A stretch of 64,000 nucleotides of DNA from Stenotrophomonas sp. Marseille-Q4652. GTDB taxonomy: Bacteria; Pseudomonadota; Gammaproteobacteria; Xanthomonadales; Xanthomonadaceae. Made by a program: the position numbers and the translations under genes. Location: contig NZ_CAKAKE010000001.1 in the NCBI RefSeq assembly GCF_916618915.1, forward strand, positions 1,860,001 through 1,924,000. Reading direction: 5' to 3'. Positions 60,004-64,000 of this stretch are shown piece after piece (position 1 is the stretch's first letter; each line of letters starts with the position of its first letter). The notes beneath the pieces were generated by a model that worked only from the letters and a program-made list of their open reading frames with translations, did no database searches and was not told the origin of the DNA.

Positions 60004-60408
60004 GTGACCCATGCCATCCGCCCCGCCCTGCTGCTGATCGCCGGCCTGCTGCCCTTGGCGGCAGTGGCCCAGTCCAAGGCCCCGCGCGATTCCGCGCTCA
60101 CTGCGCCGTTGACCGAAGTGCCGGTCAATGTCCGCGCCCAGCCGCTGGCCACCGGCGAGGTCACCCACCAGGCCCGCGTCCGCGTGCCCGAGGGCGAGGC
60201 GCCGGTGACCGTGCGCAGCATCCAGCCTGACAGCGTGGTCGGCAATTACCGCATCGACTTCGGGCAGATGGACGTCGATGGCGACGGTTTCATCAGCCGC
60301 GAGGAAGCACAGGCCAACCCGGCCCTCGCCGACGAATTCAACGCGCTCGATACCGCGCGCCGCGGCAAGCTCGCACGCGAGCAACTGGCCGGCTGGCTGC
60401 GGGACTGA
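60004..60408 (+). CDS. Secreted EF-hand protein, second tandem copy
   Basis: The 134-aa product starts at GTG 60004, with a signal peptide (cut near AVAQS, residue 23), a proline/valine-rich stretch and the shared motif PDSVVGNYRIDF. Its first EF-hand loop is canonical (DVDGDGFISREE, residues 90-101) and the second is degenerate (DTARRGKLAREQ, 116-127). It lies 46 bases after the first copy in the same direction. The C-terminal 55 residues align with the first copy throughout, pointing to tandem duplication with divergence of the N-terminal part. Confidence 0.8.
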   Translation: MTHAIRPALLLIAGLLPLAAVAQSKAPRDSALTAPLTEVPVNVRAQPLATGEVTHQARVRVPEGEAPVTVRSIQPDSVVGNYRIDFGQMDVDGDGFISREEAQANPALADEFNALDTARRGKLAREQLAGWLRD

Positions 60409-60423
60409 GGCAGGGGCCCGCGG

Positions 60424-61602
60424 TCACAGGCCGGAGGCGCGCTTCCAGAACATCGACAGCAGCGGTGGCATCCGGCCGACCGTGCCCAGCGCCGGGCCGC
60501 GGGCCAGGGTCAGGTGCATCTCGTCGGTGGAGAACAGCCTGTTGATCGCCTCGAAGCCGTACGCCGCCACGGTGTTCTCGCTGCGGCGGCTGCGCGCCCA
60601 GCGCTGCAGGCGATGGGGCGAGGCCCAATCCTGCCGGCGCTTGCCGGCATCGTGCACCATTTGGCGCAGTGCGGCGACATCGCGCAGCCCCAGGTTCACG
60701 CCCTGCCCGGCCAGAGGATGCACCACGTGGGCGGCATCGCCGAGCACCAGCACGCGGCCGGCGACGTACTCGCGGGCCAGTTGCCGGCGCAGCGGGAAGG
60801 CCGCGCGCGCCGAGGCCAGCCGCATCGCCCCCAGCCGGCCGGCGAAGGCATTGGTCAGCTCCCGCGCGAATGCCTCCTCGTCCAGCGCCAGCACCCGTTC
60901 GGCCTCGGCGTCGGGCAGGGTCCAGACAATCGAGCTGCGATGGCGCTCGACCGGCAGCACCGCCAGCGGCCCGGTTGCCAGGAAGCGCTGCCAGGCCGTG
61001 CTCTCGTTGGGTAGTTCGCTGTCGACATAGGCGACCACGCCGCGCTGGCCGTAGTCATGGCGGCAAACCTCCATCCCGGCCAGCTGGCGCAGGGTGGACT
61101 CGGCGCCGTCGGCGGCGATGGCGATGCCGGCTTCAAGCCTGCGCCCATCATCCAGCCGCAGCCGCACGCCGTCGGCATCCTGTTCCAGCGCCTCGACCCG
61201 TGCCGGGCAATGCACCTCCACGCCGGCTGCCGGCAGTGCCGCCCACAGGCGATCGACCAGCAGGTTGTTCTCCACGATCCAGCCCAGTTGCGGGCGGCCC
61301 AGCGCATCGGCATCGAACGCCAGCTCCCCGCCACCGGCGGCGTCCCATACCCGCATGCGCCGGTAGGGCAGGGCGCGGCTGCCACGCACCGCGCTCCACG
61401 CACCCAGCGAATCGAGCAGGGCCGCGTTGTCGGCGGCAAAGGCGTACACGCGCAGGTCCGGCTGCTGCACCGACCACAGGGCCGGCGCCCGGCCTTCGAC
61501 CAGGGCCACCTGCAGACCGGCATCGGCCAGGGCCAGCGCACACGTGGTGCCGACCACGCCGCCACCCACCACCACCGCATCCAGTCGCTTGCGACGATTC
61601 AT
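60424..61602 (-). CDS. UbiH/UbiF/VisC/COQ6-family ubiquinone hydroxylase (UbiI/UbiF-like)
   Basis: This flavin monooxygenase of 392 aa hydroxylates the ubiquinone ring. It has the FAD Rossmann motif VVVGGGVVGTTCALALADAG, the DG motif AIAADGAESTLRQLAG and the GD motif VLVLGDAAHVVHPLAGQGVNLGLRD. Whether it acts at C5 (UbiI) or C6 (UbiF) cannot be told from sequence alone. The ATG at 61602 overlaps the ubiH stop (ATGA), so the two hydroxylases are translated together. Confidence 0.88.
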   Translation of the reverse strand: MNRRKRLDAVVVGGGVVGTTCALALADAGLQVALVEGRAPALWSVQQPDLRVYAFAADNAALLDSLGAWSAVRGSRALPYRRMRVWDAAGGGELAFDADALGRPQLGWIVENNLLVDRLWAALPAAGVEVHCPARVEALEQDADGVRLRLDDGRRLEAGIAIAADGAESTLRQLAGMEVCRHDYGQRGVVAYVDSELPNESTAWQRFLATGPLAVLPVERHRSSIVWTLPDAEAERVLALDEEAFARELTNAFAGRLGAMRLASARAAFPLRRQLAREYVAGRVLVLGDAAHVVHPLAGQGVNLGLRDVAALRQMVHDAGKRRQDWASPHRLQRWARSRRSENTVAAYGFEAINRLFSTDEMHLTLARGPALGTVGRMPPLLSMFWKRASGL

Positions 61603-62807
61603 CCGTTGGCCTCCCGGCACAGTTCCGGTACGTCGCCGCGGAAGCCCATCGCCCCGCCAACCAGCCACGACTGCAGCGGTGCGGCCTGCGCGGCGGCCAT
61701 CAGGCCGGCGCTGCGCAGCGGCCGCAGCAGCGGCGCGGGATTGCCGGTGAGGTTGGCCAGGCCGCTGGAGAAGGCCACGGTCCGATGGCGATCCTCCTCG
61801 CGGCGGGCAACGTAGTTCCGCAGCAGATCATCAGCCCCCGGATCGGCACTTTCGCCCGCCAGTTCGGCCAGGGTCAGCGCATCGCGCAGGCCCAGGTTGA
61901 AGCCCTGGGCCCCCAGCGGATGGATGGTCTGCGCGGCATTGCCCAGCAGCACCGTGCGCTGCCCGACCAGCAACTGCGCCAGCACCTGCACGATCGGATA
62001 GGCGCTGCGCGGCCCGCTTTCCAGCACGCGGCCGGCGCGCCAGCCGATGGCCTGCTGCAGTCGGCCCAGCCAGCCGGCGTCATCCAGCGCGAGCACGGCA
62101 TCGGCCTCATCGCGCGGCACGCCATGGACCACGCCGTAATGGCGGTCGCCGCGTGGCAGCAGCGCGGTCGGGCCGCTGTCGGTGAAACGCTCGTAGGCGG
62201 TGCCGTCCGGCGCCTGCGAGGTGCGCAGCCGCGCCACCAGCAGGGTCTGCTGGAAATCGTGGCGGTCCACCGCGATGCCCAGCGCTTCGCGCACCATGCT
62301 GGCGGTGCCGTCGGCGCCGACCACCAGCTTCGCCTGCAGGCTGCGCGTGCCGTCGGCATCGGCCACCACCACGGCGCGGCGGCCGTCGGCCACCCCGCCC
62401 AGCCGCACGAAACGGGCCGGCCGGTAGCGGGTCAGGCGCTGCAGCGCCGACAGGCTGGCTTCCAATGCCTCGCCGAAATCGCGCGCCACCACCACCTGGC
62501 CGAAGGCCGCGCGGCCGTAGTCGGCCGCGTCCAGCTTCACCCGGCCGAAATCACCGGCACGGCTGACATGGATGCGGAGGATCGGTCCGGTCGGCGCACG
62601 CAGCCTTGCCATCACCCCCAGCGCCTGCAGGGCGTTGACGGTGGCGGCGGCAAAACTGAGGTTGCGCTGGTCGAACACCGGCGGCAGGCCCCCGGCCGGG
62701 GTCGCTTCCACCAAGGCCACGTCCACGCCCATCCGGTCCAGCGCGATCGCCAGGCTGGCACCGACCAGGCCGCCGCCCACGATCACCACGTCATGAAATT
62801 CGCTCAT
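61599..62807 (-). CDS. ubiH: 2-octaprenyl-6-methoxyphenol hydroxylase UbiH
   Basis: UbiH adds the C1 hydroxyl in ubiquinone synthesis. The 402-aa product has VVIVGGGLVGASLAIALDRMG, the DG motif VVGADGTASMVREALG, and the GD-region segment VLLGNAAQTIHPLGAQGFNLGLRD, in which Asn replaces Asp exactly as in E. coli UbiH. It is the first gene of the pair and divergent from the DUF6580-like membrane gene. Confidence 0.92.
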   Translation of the reverse strand: MSEFHDVVIVGGGLVGASLAIALDRMGVDVALVEATPAGGLPPVFDQRNLSFAAATVNALQALGVMARLRAPTGPILRIHVSRAGDFGRVKLDAADYGRAAFGQVVVARDFGEALEASLSALQRLTRYRPARFVRLGGVADGRRAVVVADADGTRSLQAKLVVGADGTASMVREALGIAVDRHDFQQTLLVARLRTSQAPDGTAYERFTDSGPTALLPRGDRHYGVVHGVPRDEADAVLALDDAGWLGRLQQAIGWRAGRVLESGPRSAYPIVQVLAQLLVGQRTVLLGNAAQTIHPLGAQGFNLGLRDALTLAELAGESADPGADDLLRNYVARREEDRHRTVAFSSGLANLTGNPAPLLRPLRSAGLMAAAQAAPLQSWLVGGAMGFRGDVPELCREANG

Positions 62808-62899
62808 CCGCGCATGATAACGGCCCGGCCGCGACGGCAGGCCTCACCGCGGTGCGCTGGGTTATGCTTGCGCATCCTTTTTTCCTGCAGCCCTTCGAC

Positions 62900-63502
62900 A
62901 TGAACCGGCCCGCCTCCGACTCTTCTTCCTTCCTCGCCTCCGGCCCACTGGTGCTCGCCGGCCTGATCGTGCTGGCCGCGCTGAGCCGGATGCTGCCGCA
63001 CCCGCCGAACTTCTCGCCGGTCGAGGCCGTGGCCCTGTTCGGTGGCGCCTACTTCGCCTCGCGCCGCTGGGCGATGCTGGTGCCGCTGCTGGCGATGCTG
63101 GCCTCCGACGTGGTACTGGGCCTGGTCAAGGGCGCCACCTACGTGCAGTACCTGACCAGCAGCGCCTACCTGCCGAGCCTCGTGGCGGTCTACGCCTGCG
63201 TCGCACTCGGCACCGTGCTGGGCTTTGGCCTGCGCGGCCGCGTCACTGGCGCCCGCGTGCTGGGCTACTCGCTGGCCGGCTCGGTGCTGTTCTTCATCGT
63301 CAGCAACCTCGCCACCTGGCTGACCGCCTTTACCGTGCCTGGCTACCCGGCCTGCACCGCCGGCCTGGCCGCGTGCTATGTCGCCGCCGTGCCGTTCTTC
63401 AAGTGGACCGTGCTGGGCACGCTGTTCTACTCGGCGCTGCTGTTCGGCGGCTTCGCCCTGCTGCGCCAGCGCCTGCCGGCCCTGCGCGCGCAGACCGTCT
63501 GA
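62900..63502 (+). CDS. DUF6580-like membrane protein
   Basis: The 200-aa integral membrane protein has five or six hydrophobic segments and the family segment LPHPPNFSPVEAVALFGGAYFASRRWAMLVPLLAMLASDV near its N-terminus, as in DUF6580 proteins and S-component-like transporters. A role in vitamin or precursor uptake has been suggested for similar proteins but is not shown here; its neighbour is a cobalamin adenosyltransferase gene seven bases on. ATG 62900 is chosen because a TATGCT -10-like box lies inside the longer open frame. The ribosome binding site is weak. Confidence 0.75.
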   Translation: MNRPASDSSSFLASGPLVLAGLIVLAALSRMLPHPPNFSPVEAVALFGGAYFASRRWAMLVPLLAMLASDVVLGLVKGATYVQYLTSSAYLPSLVAVYACVALGTVLGFGLRGRVTGARVLGYSLAGSVLFFIVSNLATWLTAFTVPGYPACTAGLAACYVAAVPFFKWTVLGTLFYSALLFGGFALLRQRLPALRAQTV

Positions 63503-63509
63503 TCCGCTG

Positions 63510-64000
63510 CATGGGCAACCGGCTTTCGCGGATCTATACCCGCACCGGCGATGACGGCAGCACCGGGCTCGGTGATGGCAGCCGTACCGGCAAGGACGCG
63601 GCCCGGGTGGCCGCCTTTGGCACCGTCGACGAGGCCAACTCGGCCATCGGCCTGGTGCTGGCGGCGAAACTGCCCGATGACGTCCGCGTGCTGCTGACCA
63701 CCCTGCAGCACCAGTTGTTCGACCTGGGCGGGGAGCTGTGCATCCCCGGCCACGCGGCGATCCAGGACCGCGACATCGAGGCACTGGAAGCCTGCCTGGA
63801 TCATTACAACGAATCGCTGCCGGTGCTGAAGGAATTCATCCTGCCCGGCGGCGGCGAATCGGCGGCGCGCTGCCACCTGGCCCGCACGATCGTGCGCCGC
63901 GCCGAGCGCGAGGCCGTGGCGCTGTCGCGGATCGAGGAGGTACGCCCGCAGGCGCTGCGCTACCTCAACCGTCTCTCGGACCTGCTGTTCGTACTGGCCC
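63510..64000 (+). CDS. PduO-type cob(I)alamin adenosyltransferase, partial
   Basis: This enzyme makes adenosylcobalamin from cob(I)alamin and ATP. The visible 163 residues start MGNRLSRIYTRTGDDGSTGLGDGSR, the ATP-binding signature of PduO-type ATR, and include CHLARTIVRRAEREAV and ALRYLNRLSDLLFVLA near the right edge. Family length is about 185-190 aa, so some 20-25 residues are missing beyond the window. It follows the membrane gene by seven bases and is probably co-transcribed. Confidence 0.93.

Overview
The window is a GC-rich, gene-dense gammaproteobacterial chromosome segment. It most likely comes from a member of the Xanthomonadaceae (Stenotrophomonas, Pseudoxanthomonas, Lysobacter or Xanthomonas type). 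Evidence for this is the tRNA-Tyr/Gly/Thr-tuf-tRNA-Trp-secE-nusG-rplKAJ order, an XcOGT-type TPR glycosyltransferase, several TonB-dependent receptors and a subtilase with a C-terminal PPC domain. The genus is inference. No insertion sequence, prophage, CRISPR array or replication origin was seen.

Layout. 1-4.8 kb: translation/secretion operon on the minus strand (tRNA-Tyr, -Gly, -Thr, tuf, tRNA-Trp, secE, nusG, rplK, rplA, start of rplJ), with a stringent-type promoter carrying an AT-rich UP element upstream of tRNA-Tyr. 4.8-9.9 kb: isoaspartyl peptidase and cyanophycinase, divergent from a TonB-dependent receptor, with a LacI-type palindrome between them; this looks like a cyanophycin or beta-aspartyl peptide utilisation locus. 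10-17 kb: minus-strand run TPR protein-lolB-ispE-tRNA-Gln-prs-rplY-pth-ychF, divergent from hemA-prfA. 19.4-26.7 kb: O-GlcNAc-transferase-like protein, acylphosphatase/TlpA/YihY operon, WrbA/DUF2069, a one-domain asparaginase homologue and a secreted S8 protease. 27-28.7 kb: ilvE and SufT. 29.4-34.8 kb: a TonB-dependent receptor coupled to a 2OG-Fe(II) oxygenase and facing a TPR-sulfotransferase gene broken by three frameshifts. 35-40.8 kb: an AraC regulator and the transhydrogenase genes (pntAA, pntAB, pntB), split by a divergent ECF sigma operon and containing an extra membrane-protein gene. 41-48.3 kb: DUF1631 protein, a nitroreductase/5'-3' exonuclease/Nudix/N-formylglutamate hydrolase operon, pip and prmC. 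48.4-53.5 kb: ahpC-ahpF-oxyR with an OxyR-type operator, then rnk and tal. 53.6-64 kb: flavodoxin/msrA/DUF2007 operon, glnS, a nucleoside deaminase, rlmM, an unrecognised 240-aa protein, two tandem EF-hand proteins, two ubiquinone hydroxylases and the start of a cobalamin adenosyltransferase gene.

Most of the window is conserved housekeeping DNA with tightly overlapping (ATGA, TGATG) genes. The accessory points worth attention are the two TonB receptor loci, the interrupted pnt operon, the orphan terminator upstream of the AraC gene, the tandem EF-hand paralogues and several intercistronic RNA hairpins. No wholly new multi-gene system is proven here; the strongest candidate for undescribed function is the receptor/2OG-oxygenase/sulfotransferase cassette.
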